A stretch of DNA of 6,362 nucleotides, from assembly GCA_016191795.1 (NCBI GenBank), contig JACPVK010000079.1, positions 1 to 6,362 of the forward strand, given 5' to 3'. This stretch comes from Gammaproteobacteria bacterium. GTDB lineage: Bacteria > Pseudomonadota > Gammaproteobacteria > SZUA-229. Positions within the stretch are counted from its first letter, which is position 1, and each line of letters begins with the position of its first letter. The notes under the pieces were generated by a model, which was not told the origin of the DNA, ran no database searches, and was given only the letters and a program-made list of their open reading frames with translations. The position numbers and the translations under genes were made by a program. This document shows positions 1 through 4,747 of this stretch, one piece after another.

Positions 1-820
1 AGGTCATACGCGGGAACGGATTAGGCAGCGGCTGTTCCAGCACATTGGCGAACAGTTCGCGAATCATGTCTTCCATGATCACCATCACACCATTCTGGTC
101 GAGGAAGGAGGTCTCGATATCGAGCTGGGTGAATTCGGGCTGGCGATCCGCACGCAAGTCTTCATCGCGGAAACAACGCACAATCTGGTAGTAGCGATCG
201 AAGCCTGACATCATCAGCAGCTGTTTGAACAACTGCGGCGACTGCGGCAGGGCAAAAAATTCACCGGGATGAGTGCGGCTGGGCACCAGATAATCGCGTG
301 CACCTTCGGGCGTGGTTTTGGTGAGCATCGGGGTTTCGATATCGATAAAGCCGTGGTCGTCGAGATAACGGCGTAAAAACCGCGCCACCTTCGCGCGCAG
401 CATCAAACGCATTTGCATCTCGTCGCGGCGCAAATCCAGGTAACGGTACTTAAGGCGCACATCTTCATTGAGATTGGTTTCATCAATCTGAAACGGCAAG
501 GGCTCGGACTTGTTGAGCACGACCAGATCCAGACCCAGCACTTCAATGCGACCGGATTTGATGTTGGGGTTAATGGTGCTCTCGGTACGCTTGCGCACCT
601 TGCCGCGAACCTTGAGTACATATTCACTGCGGGCACGCTCGGCCGTGGCAAACACCTCGGCACGGTCGGGGTCGAACACCACCTGCACCAGGCCCTCGCG
701 GTCACGTAAATCAATGAAGATCACCCCGCCATGGTCACGACGGCGATTGACCCAGCCGCAAAGCGTTACTTCCTGATCAACCAGGGATTCATTAACATGA
801 CCACAATAGTGACTGCGCAT
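1..820 (-). CDS. aspS: Aspartyl-tRNA synthetase, N-terminal 273 residues (3' end outside window)
   Basis: Class II aminoacyl-tRNA synthetase that charges tRNA with aspartate in the cytoplasm. The reading frame starts at ATG 820-818, opens MRSHYCGHVNESL, and runs to the window edge without a stop. Residues about 1-105 form the OB-fold anticodon-binding domain (CGWVNRRRDHGG at 21-32). The catalytic domain follows, with motif 1 around FIDIETPMLTKTTPEGARDY and motif 2 FRDEDLRADRQPEFTQ near 217-232, where R218 corresponds to the ATP/substrate-binding Arg217 of E. coli AspRS. The bacterial insertion domain and motif 3 lie beyond the window. A GGAAG Shine-Dalgarno sequence (827-831) sits 6 nt before the ATG and fixes the start. 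Residue 30 is His, as in the non-discriminating Pseudomonas-type enzyme, where E. coli has Leu (see findings). The gene follows fmdB on the same strand with a 113-nt hairpin-rich spacer, so cotranscription is likely but not shown. Confidence 0.97.
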   Translation of the reverse strand, partial: MRSHYCGHVNESLVDQEVTLCGWVNRRRDHGGVIFIDLRDREGLVQVVFDPDRAEVFATAERARSEYVLKVRGKVRKRTESTINPNIKSGRIEVLGLDLVVLNKSEPLPFQIDETNLNEDVRLKYRYLDLRRDEMQMRLMLRAKVARFLRRYLDDHGFIDIETPMLTKTTPEGARDYLVPSRTHPGEFFALPQSPQLFKQLLMMSGFDRYYQIVRCFRDEDLRADRQPEFTQLDIETSFLDQNGVMVIMEDMIRELFANVLEQPLPNPFPRMT

Positions 821-826
821 TTTATT

Positions 827-831
827 CTTCC
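827..831 (-). promoter_or_regulatory. Ribosome binding site of aspS
   Basis: On the minus strand, GGAAG stands 6 nt before the ATG at 820. It supports this start and leaves no reason to look for an earlier one. Confidence 0.7.
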
Positions 832-852
832 AGATATATATAGAGTGAACAC

Positions 853-925
853 CCTCCCTGGCCGGGAGGAGTTGAAGGGGGAGTGCCTAAAAGCAACCCC
901 CGCCTTTCCCCTGCCAGGGGGAAAG
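853..925. repeat. Cluster of three G/C-rich hairpins between fmdB and aspS
   Basis: Three inverted repeats lie side by side. CCTCCC (853-858) pairs with GGGAGG (864-869) over a 5-nt loop. GGGGG (877-881) pairs with CCCCC (897-901), with an inner TGC/GCA helix. CTTTCCCC (904-911) pairs with GGGGAAAG (918-925) over a 6-nt loop. Read on the minus strand, the last of these lies 8 nt after the fmdB stop. The nearest T-rich stretch (TTGCTTTT) comes only after a further GCGGGGG, so it is not a canonical intrinsic terminator. It may partly terminate or process the fmdB transcript, act in an aspS leader, or be a dispersed palindromic repeat. The sequence alone does not decide. Confidence 0.6.
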
Positions 926-933
926 ATTGTTAT

Positions 934-1212
934 TTAATGACAGGATCCGCAGCCGCCACTGCCACAGGCTTTGGCAGCACCAGATTTGTCACCGCCGCCG
1001 GAACCGGATTCCGTTACGTTCTTTTTCTTGCCGGATTTGAAATCGGTTTCGTACCAGCCACCGCCACTGAGACGGAAACCGGCTGCCGACACCTGTTTTT
1101 GTAATTTTGACTTGTTGCATTCCGGGCATTTTTTCAGCGGCTCATCAGCCATTTTCTGTATAGCTTCAAATACATGGCCACATGCCTGGCACTGGTACTC
1201 ATAAATAGGCAT
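934..1212 (-). CDS. FmdB-family putative regulatory protein, zinc-ribbon type (92 aa)
   Basis: Small zinc-ribbon protein of the FmdB / CxxC_CxxC_SSSS family, often annotated as a putative regulator; its molecular role is not established. It begins MPIYEYQC, with CxxC pairs at C8/C11 and C29/C32 that would hold one zinc. The family hallmark FRLSGGGWYETDFKSG follows at about 46-61. The tail is Gly/Ser-rich and ends in a cysteine cluster (C83, C88, C91, H92). The start at 1212 is chosen because MPIYEY is the family N-terminus and an ACGAGGT Shine-Dalgarno (1219-1225) lies 6 nt upstream; the reading frame could extend 30 codons further, but that stretch does not resemble the family. The final CGSCH matches a heme-c motif by chance: no signal peptide is present and the protein should be cytoplasmic. 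fmdB directly upstream of aspS is a familiar arrangement in gammaproteobacteria. Confidence 0.93.
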   Translation of the reverse strand: MPIYEYQCQACGHVFEAIQKMADEPLKKCPECNKSKLQKQVSAAGFRLSGGGWYETDFKSGKKKNVTESGSGGGDKSGAAKACGSGGCGSCH

Positions 1213-1261
1213 AACACAACCTCGTAAAACCTGAGAATGGTGATTGATTGCAGCGGAGTGT

Positions 1262-1318
1262 GTGATTTTCCCGGTGCAGGGCAAGTCCTGTAACACAGCC
1301 ATGTGCCGGGAAAATCAC
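1262..1318. repeat. 57-bp hairpin with 13-bp perfect arms
   Basis: GTGATTTTCCCGG (1262-1274) is perfectly complementary to CCGGGAAAATCAC (1306-1318), with a 31-nt loop that contains a short CAGG/CCTG helix. No T-run follows it on either strand, so it is not a typical intrinsic terminator. It ends 49 nt before the fmdB start, inside the predicted leader. Confidence 0.75.
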
Positions 1319-1338
1319 GCAATCCACTGAATAGTGTA

Positions 1339-1355
1339 TTCACCCAAACGGTGAA
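1339..1355. repeat. Small hairpin, 6-bp stem
   Basis: TTCACC (1339-1344) and GGTGAA (1350-1355) pair over a 5-nt loop. Alone it would be weak evidence; it is listed because it forms the middle stem of the predicted fmdB leader. Confidence 0.4.
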
Positions 1356-1366
1356 CCCGCTAACAA

Positions 1367-1436
1367 CCTCAAACCCAACATGAAACCCGGAAGTAGAGAA
1401 TCGTGGAGCCGTCAACGACCGTTCCAGGGTTTGAGG
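1367..1436. repeat. 10-bp inverted repeat enclosing 50 nt
   Basis: CCTCAAACCC (1367-1376) and GGGTTTGAGG (1427-1436) are perfect complements. On the minus strand the 5' arm begins almost exactly at the predicted transcription start (near 1437), so the RNA 5' end would be sequestered in a stem. Confidence 0.55.
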
Positions 1437-1443
1437 GTGGGGC

Positions 1444-1472
1444 ATTATAAGGTGAGGCTGGTGATAAGCCAA
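1444..1472 (-). promoter_or_regulatory. Sigma70-type promoter directed at fmdB
   Basis: The minus strand reads TTGGCT (1472-1467), a 17-bp spacer, then TATAAT (1449-1444). The -10 box is a perfect consensus, the -35 box matches 4 of 6 positions (TTG and the C), and the spacer is optimal. Transcription would start about 7 nt on, near 1437, and run toward fmdB and aspS. It is the only strong promoter-like match I found upstream of fmdB. Confidence 0.6.
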
Positions 1473-1518
1473 TTCAAGAAGCGGAGATCTAATCAATCCC
1501 CCTGATTAAGGTCAGCGT

Positions 1519-1558
1519 GATGGCCCGAATCTGGCCACATACCGTGGCCTGGCCCATC
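1519..1558. repeat. Imperfect hairpin upstream of the fmdB promoter
   Basis: GGCCAC (1533-1538) pairs with GTGGCC (1544-1549) over a 5-nt loop, and GATGG (1519-1523) with CCATC (1554-1558) forms an outer helix. The stretch GTGGCCTGGCC (1544-1554) recurs inverted at 1793-1803, outside the other side of the REP-like composite, so it may be part of a larger symmetric structure. Confidence 0.45.
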
Positions 1559-1591
1559 TGAACAGCGGAAACCCGGGCTCAGACCCGAATA

Positions 1592-1630
1592 GCACTTACT
1601 AAAACTGTGGGAGCTGGCCATGCCCGCGAC
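1592..1630 (+). repeat. REP-like sequence, left copy
   Basis: The sequence carries GTGGGAGC…ATGCCCGCGAC, which resembles the REP consensus of Pseudomonas (GTGGGAGCGGGC…GCCCGCGA). It matches the reverse complement of 1739-1778 at 37 of 40 aligned positions (one gap, two substitutions). One substitution breaks the small GCGGGC/GCCCGC stem in this copy. REP sequences are mobilised in trans by RAYT (TnpA-REP) transposases; none is in this window. Confidence 0.7.
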
Positions 1631-1648
1631 TGCTTGATCAAAAGCGGA

Positions 1649-1721
1649 AGTCCGCAAATAAACGCAAATAAGGCAAAAGCTTTTGTTTTTATTAGCGTTC
1701 ATTTGCGTTTATTTGCGGACT
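1649..1721. repeat. Hairpin element with 21-bp perfect arms and 10-bp periodic motif
   Basis: The 21-nt arms at 1649-1669 and 1701-1721 are exact reverse complements (left arm opens AGTCCGCAAATAAACG). On the right side the motif repeats every 10 bp: GCGTTCATTT (1695-1704), then GCGTTTATTT (1705-1714), then a degenerate GCGGAC unit. The 31-nt loop holds the perfect palindrome CAAAAGCTTTTG (1674-1685). The element lies exactly between two facing REP-like sequences. Its A+T-rich composition differs from the flanking REPs, so it may be a separate repeat family that inserted between them. Confidence 0.75.
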
Positions 1722-1738
1722 CATTCTTTTATGGTTTC

Positions 1739-1778
1739 GTCGCGGGCATAGCCCGCTCCCACAGTTTTAAGTAAGTGC
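1739..1778 (-). repeat. REP-like sequence, right copy (inverted)
   Basis: This copy is oriented opposite to the one at 1592-1630. It has an intact GCGGGC-ATA-GCCCGC stem-loop (1742-1756) followed by TCCCACAG, the complement of the REP head. Together the two copies make a facing pair, as in REPIN or BIME arrangements. Confidence 0.7.
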
Positions 1779-1931
1779 CATCGTCAACCGCAGGCCAGGC
1801 CACAACAACCATGACGAGCAGCATCAAACAGGCCTTCTTCCGCCAGGGGATAAATCAGTGGCATCATGTGCGTCGATTATGAATCACTCCATTAAATAGC
1901 AAACAGGCAGATGCCAGGTTGAATAGATCAT

Positions 1932-2564
1932 ATGAATACACTGCAAGCACTGGTCGTTGTTACGTCGACACTGGCATGCGGCATCTGCCCGGCGCAAACC
2001 TGCCACTATGATGACTGGCGCTGGAATGTGCATGAAAAACGCGCTGTACAGAACATGTCAATCAGCAAAGACTATGCACTGCTTGCAGACTATGAACGCG
2101 ATGCACAGAGTGGTTGCAGTGTGTGCCAGGAAGACCAGCAGGTGATTCACATTCAGGGTTTGCCTGAATTTTCAGTCTGCAAAAAATACGCTGCAAAAGC
2201 ACAGGAGACACTCACCCGACTCATTAATAGCGGCGCCTATATCAAGTCAGTTACCGGTTACCGAGTAGGGCGCACACGAGGTGAAGTAGATGCACAGGGC
2301 AATCGCACCGACTTTAGTAATCATTCCTTTGGCGTGGCACTGGATATCAATGCAGAACACAATGGCCTGTATATCCATTGCATTGAATTTGGCCCGCAAT
2401 GCCAGCTATCGCGCGGCGGACCCTGGCGCCCCGGAGTCGACCCTTATAGCCTGGAAAGTAACGGTGCCATTGTATTGATGATGAAAGCAGCAGGATTTAA
2501 ATGGGGCGGTGAAATTGCGGGTCGACAAAAAGATTTTATGCATTTTTCACTGACGGGTTATTAA
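1932..2564 (+). CDS. M15-family zinc peptidase (D-Ala-D-Ala carboxypeptidase / VanY-like), probably exported
   Basis: Predicted metallopeptidase acting on peptidoglycan stem peptides; the family includes D,D-carboxypeptidases and L-Ala-D-Glu endopeptidases, and the exact bond cut cannot be read from sequence. The zinc signature SxHxxGxAxD is at 129-138 (S129, H131, G134, A136, D138). The third ligand is H204 in DFMHF, with D201 as the likely catalytic acid, and W191-G-G precedes it as in other M15 enzymes. The 210 aa include eight cysteines (16, 19, 24, 62, 65, 83, 150, 157), which suggests disulfides in the periplasm. The N-terminus is hydrophobic with a possible cleavage after A21, but it has no Lys/Arg before the hydrophobic core, so the signal peptide is weak. 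An in-frame TGA at 1920 rules out an earlier start. The ribosome binding site is poor (AGG, 13 nt away). The gene stands alone, divergent from fmdB and convergent with nap, with no evident link to either. Confidence 0.85.
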   Translation: MNTLQALVVVTSTLACGICPAQTCHYDDWRWNVHEKRAVQNMSISKDYALLADYERDAQSGCSVCQEDQQVIHIQGLPEFSVCKKYAAKAQETLTRLINSGAYIKSVTGYRVGRTRGEVDAQGNRTDFSNHSFGVALDINAEHNGLYIHCIEFGPQCQLSRGGPWRPGVDPYSLESNGAIVLMMKAAGFKWGGEIAGRQKDFMHFSLTGY

Positions 2565-2572
2565 TGAGTTCG

Positions 2573-2600
2573 AGGAACCTCTGGTATGCCAGAGGTTCCT
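2573..2600. terminator. Hairpin between convergent genes, possible bidirectional terminator
   Basis: AGGAACCTCTGG (2573-2584) and CCAGAGGTTCCT (2589-2600) form a perfect 12-bp stem with a 4-nt TATG loop. It lies 8 nt after the peptidase stop and 13 nt after the napC stop on the other strand, where a shared terminator is expected. Neither strand has a proper T-tract behind the stem, so termination may be inefficient, Rho-assisted, or the stem may mainly protect 3' ends. Confidence 0.6.
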
Positions 2601-2613
2601 TACAACGCACTGG

Positions 2614-3228
2614 TTATTTACCGGCATTACCTGTGACGGCGCTCGGGTCAACCTCGTACATGGCAGGCAATGAATGCGCTATGCCCTTGTGACAATCTAT
2701 GCAGGTCATGCCCTTGTCAAATCCTTCAATGTGACTGTTGCGACCACGACGTTGCTGGGCGACATAATCCATGGATTGAAAGTCGTGACAGTTGCGGCAT
2801 TCACGTGAATCAGTTTCTTTCATCGCGTCCCACACATGGCGTGCCAGGGTTAGACGTTTTGCTTCGAATTTTTCCGGTGTATCAATACTACCCAGTGCCT
2901 TATGCAACAACTCGTTACTGGCCTGAATTTTACGTTTTATTTTGTGCACCCAGGGTTTTGGCACATGGCAATCCGGGCAGGTCGCCCGCACACCACTGCG
3001 ATTAGAATAATGAATGGTGGATTTATATTCCTGGTACACATTCTCTTCCATTTCATGACAGCTAATGCAAAACGTTTCCGTATTCGTTGCCTCCATCGCG
3101 GTATTAAAACCACCCCAGAAAATAATGCCGGCTACAAAGCCGCCTATTATCAAACTACCAAGTGAAGCCGCGCTGGGTTTTTTTAATTTTTCAATAATCT
3201 GTTTAATTTTATTCATGATCGCGCTCAT
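2614..3228 (-). CDS. napC: NapC, membrane-anchored tetraheme c-type cytochrome (quinol dehydrogenase)
   Basis: NapC/NirT-family protein that oxidises membrane quinol and passes electrons to the periplasmic NapAB nitrate reductase. The 204 aa start with a short cytoplasmic segment rich in Lys, then one membrane helix (about 23-44, ending FWGGFNTAM), then the periplasmic domain. Four heme-binding CxxCH motifs are at C54 (CISCH), C84 (CPDCH), C144 (CRNCH) and C176 (CIDCH). M60 in CISCHEM sits where the related NrfH uses a methionine at heme 1. The length equals the usual family size (E. coli NapC 200 aa) and stretches such as NRSGVRATCPDCHVP are almost identical. A GAGGA Shine-Dalgarno 7 nt before the ATG at 3228 favours it over the internal ATG at 3216. 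It is the last gene of the operon, 23 nt after napB. Confidence 0.97.
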   Translation of the reverse strand: MSAIMNKIKQIIEKLKKPSAASLGSLIIGGFVAGIIFWGGFNTAMEATNTETFCISCHEMEENVYQEYKSTIHYSNRSGVRATCPDCHVPKPWVHKIKRKIQASNELLHKALGSIDTPEKFEAKRLTLARHVWDAMKETDSRECRNCHDFQSMDYVAQQRRGRNSHIEGFDKGMTCIDCHKGIAHSLPAMYEVDPSAVTGNAGK

Positions 3229-3235
3229 GCTTTAA

Positions 3236-3241
3236 TCCTCT
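3236..3241 (-). promoter_or_regulatory. Ribosome binding site of napC
   Basis: AGAGGA on the minus strand lies 7 nt before the ATG at 3228. It decides for the MSAIMNK start rather than the methionine four codons on. Confidence 0.65.
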
Positions 3242-3251
3242 AGTGCCGGCT

Positions 3252-3686
3252 TCAGTTCTTGATGGCCTGAACCGGTTTAAAATTATTCTCTACCAGAGGC
3301 TTGGCATCCACCTGCGGTACGTGACATTGCGTGCAGAAATAACGCCGCGCAGAAATATTCGACATCGCATCTCCATCACGGTCTGAAAAATGTGTTTGGC
3401 TGACTTTGGTTGCGTGAGCCTGTTTGTAATTCGCCCAGCTGTGGCATGTCAGGCATTTGTTGGATTGCAGATTAATAACATAGCCATCTATCTTGTGCGG
3501 AATCAGTGGCGGCTGTTGCACAGAGTCACGCGGAATGGGATCGCGATCAGCCTGCCATTTTTTGGGTTCGGCTTTTTCATCCGCCGCATCCAGCGCAACA
3601 TCACCACGCTCGGATTGCAATGCAGCATGAGCTGGCAACAGCCACGTAGCGGCTAATACGATTCCCATCAATATAGTTTTTTTCAT
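3252..3686 (-). CDS. napB: NapB, periplasmic diheme cytochrome c subunit of nitrate reductase
   Basis: Small electron-transfer subunit that receives electrons from NapC and/or NapGH and gives them to NapA in the periplasm. The 144 aa begin with a Sec signal peptide (MKK, hydrophobic core, cleavage likely after A21 in AHA|AL). Two heme c sites are present: CLTCH at C78-H82 and CTQCH at C118-H122. H64 in PPLIPHKIDGY and H99 in THF sit at the positions of the distal heme ligands in NapB proteins. The RRYFCTQCHVPQ block is the family signature and the length is close to E. coli NapB (149 aa). An AGAGGT Shine-Dalgarno lies 6 nt before the ATG at 3686. The gene follows napH by 52 nt and precedes napC by 23 nt. 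Confidence 0.97.
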   Translation of the reverse strand: MKKTILMGIVLAATWLLPAHAALQSERGDVALDAADEKAEPKKWQADRDPIPRDSVQQPPLIPHKIDGYVINLQSNKCLTCHSWANYKQAHATKVSQTHFSDRDGDAMSNISARRYFCTQCHVPQVDAKPLVENNFKPVQAIKN

Positions 3687-3738
3687 GGCAAGACCTCTCT
3701 CTTCGATGAATTACTTAAATTAAAAACCTGTCTTCGGA

Positions 3739-4650
3739 TCACAAACCTTCTCCCACTTTACTTGTGAGTCCAGCCTGATGTTGCTGCGCGACATATGTGT
3801 TAAAACGTTGATCGAAACGAAAAACGTTTTTCGAACAAATATCAATACAACGGCCACAGTTAGTGCAATTTGAATCCTTGATCATGGGCCCAATATTTTT
3901 ATTGGCACCTTTCAAAGCGGGCGTAATCACCTGCGGCTCCGGACATATTGCAAAACATTCCATACAATCGTCGCACTTGTCGCGGGCGGCCGCACTTACA
4001 CGTAACAAACTACAGGAACCGAGCACACTGTAAAACGCACCTACTGGGCATAAATGACCAGACCAGCCACGACGACTCACCAGCAAATCAAATAAAAAAA
4101 TACCCAGCATCATGACCCAGGCGTAACCCACCCCAAAAATCAATGCCCGCTGCACTATGGTTACCGGGCTAATCAGTTCCCACGCCAGGCTACCGGTTAC
4201 AGCCGCCAGTATCAGTGTCATGCCCAGCACCAGATAGCGCGTGCGTCGTGATAATGTTTGCGCGTTTTTTATACCCAGCTTGTAGCGCAACCATTCGGCG
4301 GTATCGGTTATGACATTAACCGGGCACACCCATGAACAATACACTCGCCCACCTGCCAGCAAATAAAACACGACAACAATGACGACACCTGTAACAGCAA
4401 TGGTTTCCGGCAGATGCCCGCTCAACAGGGTTTGCAATAACACGTAAGGATCTGTGAGCGGTAACACATCCAGTGTCATGCTGGACACTAAATTACCCTG
4501 CACTATCCATACACCAAACCATGGCCCCAGCAAAAACAGAAACAGAATTCCAAACTGACTGGTACGCCGTAACAGCAACCATTGATGCGCTTTCAGCCAG
4601 CCTTTGGCTTTAATCGCATCTTTGCCAAGTTGTGACACACCAGCTGCCAT
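3739..4650 (-). CDS. napH: NapH, membrane ferredoxin-type quinol dehydrogenase subunit
   Basis: Integral membrane partner of NapG; the two form a quinol-oxidising module feeding electrons to NapAB. With the ATG at 4650 the protein has 303 aa (E. coli 287) and starts MAAGVSQLGKDAIKAKGWL, aligning with the E. coli N-terminus. Four membrane helices fit at about 32-52, 83-100, 139-160 and 169-191. Two characteristic short cysteine motifs are present, CSWVCP (C105, C109) and HLCP (C201). The C-terminal cytoplasmic part holds two 4Fe-4S sites: C226, C229, C232, C236 and C262, C265, C268, C272. The frame stays open upstream to a GTG at 4686, but those 12 codons come from the palindromic repeat, lack family similarity and have no better ribosome binding site. 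AAAGG at 4661-4665 lies 10 nt before the ATG and overlaps the repeat edge. Confidence 0.96.
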   Translation of the reverse strand: MAAGVSQLGKDAIKAKGWLKAHQWLLLRRTSQFGILFLFLLGPWFGVWIVQGNLVSSMTLDVLPLTDPYVLLQTLLSGHLPETIAVTGVVIVVVFYLLAGGRVYCSWVCPVNVITDTAEWLRYKLGIKNAQTLSRRTRYLVLGMTLILAAVTGSLAWELISPVTIVQRALIFGVGYAWVMMLGIFLFDLLVSRRGWSGHLCPVGAFYSVLGSCSLLRVSAAARDKCDDCMECFAICPEPQVITPALKGANKNIGPMIKDSNCTNCGRCIDICSKNVFRFDQRFNTYVAQQHQAGLTSKVGEGL

Positions 4651-4660
4651 TAATACAAAA

Positions 4661-4665
4661 CCTTT
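4661..4665 (-). promoter_or_regulatory. Ribosome binding site of napH, overlapping a repeat edge
   Basis: AAAGG on the minus strand lies 10 nt before the ATG at 4650. It touches the outer end of the palindromic element at 4663-4737, so folding of that element in the mRNA could affect access to this site. Confidence 0.5.
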
Positions 4666-4737
4666 GGCGCAGAGAGACAGAGGCACAGAGAGATTAAAAA
4701 TAAAATATCTCTGTTATCTCTGTGTCTCTGTGTCAAA
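4663..4737. repeat. CTCTGTG palindromic element, copy 1 (napG/napH spacer)
   Basis: The arms at 4663-4695 and 4704-4737 are imperfect inverted repeats, about 80% complementary, around a short A/T-rich loop. The right arm is built of CTCTGTG units (CTCTGTGTCTCTGTGTCA). It fills most of the 97-nt gap between the napG stop and the napH start. A related copy occupies the napA/napG gap in the same orientation; the two share ATAAAATAT followed by CTCTGT…CTCTG-GTCTCTGTGTCA. No direct target duplication is obvious. Confidence 0.8.
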
Positions 4738-4747
4738 TCTTTAAACA

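Larger units (their letters stand above)
1213..1437 (-). promoter_or_regulatory. Predicted structured 5' leader of fmdB (three stem-loops)
   Basis: If the promoter at 1444-1472 is used, the transcript starts near 1437 and has a leader of about 225 nt before the fmdB ATG. It would form three successive stems. A 10-bp perfect stem, CCTCAAACCC (1427-1436 on the minus strand) with GGGTTTGAGG (1367-1376), lies at the very 5' end. A 6-bp stem TTCACC/GGTGAA sits at 1339-1355. A 13-bp perfect stem lies at 1262-1318. A leader this long and paired suggests either cis-regulation of fmdB(-aspS) or a separate small RNA from the same promoter. I do not recognise it as a known riboswitch, T-box or 6S RNA. 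Confidence 0.4.
1213..1931. other. Gene-free intergenic region of about 720 bp rich in inverted repeats
   Basis: No reading frame here looks like a real protein on either strand. The right-facing gene at 1932 and the left-facing gene at 1212 are divergent. The region holds, from left to right, the structured leader of fmdB (1213-1437), a sigma70-type promoter pointing left (1444-1472), a hairpin (1519-1558), and a composite REP-like palindrome (1592-1778). The last stretch (1779-1931) shows no clear promoter or structure, apart from an 11-bp sequence at 1793-1803 that repeats 1544-1554 in inverted orientation. Confidence 0.75.

Noticed and set aside
403..714. Frames on both strands inside aspS (103, 98 and 88 codons)
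   Set aside because: They are out-of-frame shadows of the clearly recognisable AspRS coding sequence.
835..842. TATATATA as a -10 box of an aspS promoter
   Set aside because: Transcription would start at or inside the aspS ribosome binding site, and no matching -35 box is present among the hairpins.
937..951. CGSCH at the FmdB C-terminus as a heme-c site
   Set aside because: The protein has no signal peptide and the motif sits in a Gly-rich tail at the very end. Cytochrome c maturation takes place in the periplasm, so heme attachment is very unlikely.
1381..1440. Possible tRNA or other known structural RNA
   Set aside because: The GTTCCAGGG stretch loosely recalls a T-arm, but no acceptor stem, anticodon arm or CCA end can be formed.
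1134..1496. 120-codon minus-strand reading frame overlapping fmdB and the leader
   Set aside because: It overlaps fmdB in another frame, runs through the hairpins, and crosses the predicted promoter. No domain is recognisable.
1493..1702. 69-codon minus-strand reading frame (MNANKNKSFCLICVY…)
   Set aside because: Its first half is translated from the inner hairpin and the left REP-like repeat. There is no ribosome binding site and the sequence is repeat-derived, so it is not a gene.
1592..1778. CRISPR array or insertion sequence
   Set aside because: The repeats are inverted rather than regularly spaced direct repeats with unique spacers, and no transposase frame is present.
1784..1867. 27-residue minus-strand frame (MMPLIYPLAEEGLFDA…)
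   Set aside because: Reads somewhat protein-like, but it has no Shine-Dalgarno near the ATG, a stop four codons upstream, and no known family. Chance or a gene remnant cannot be told apart.
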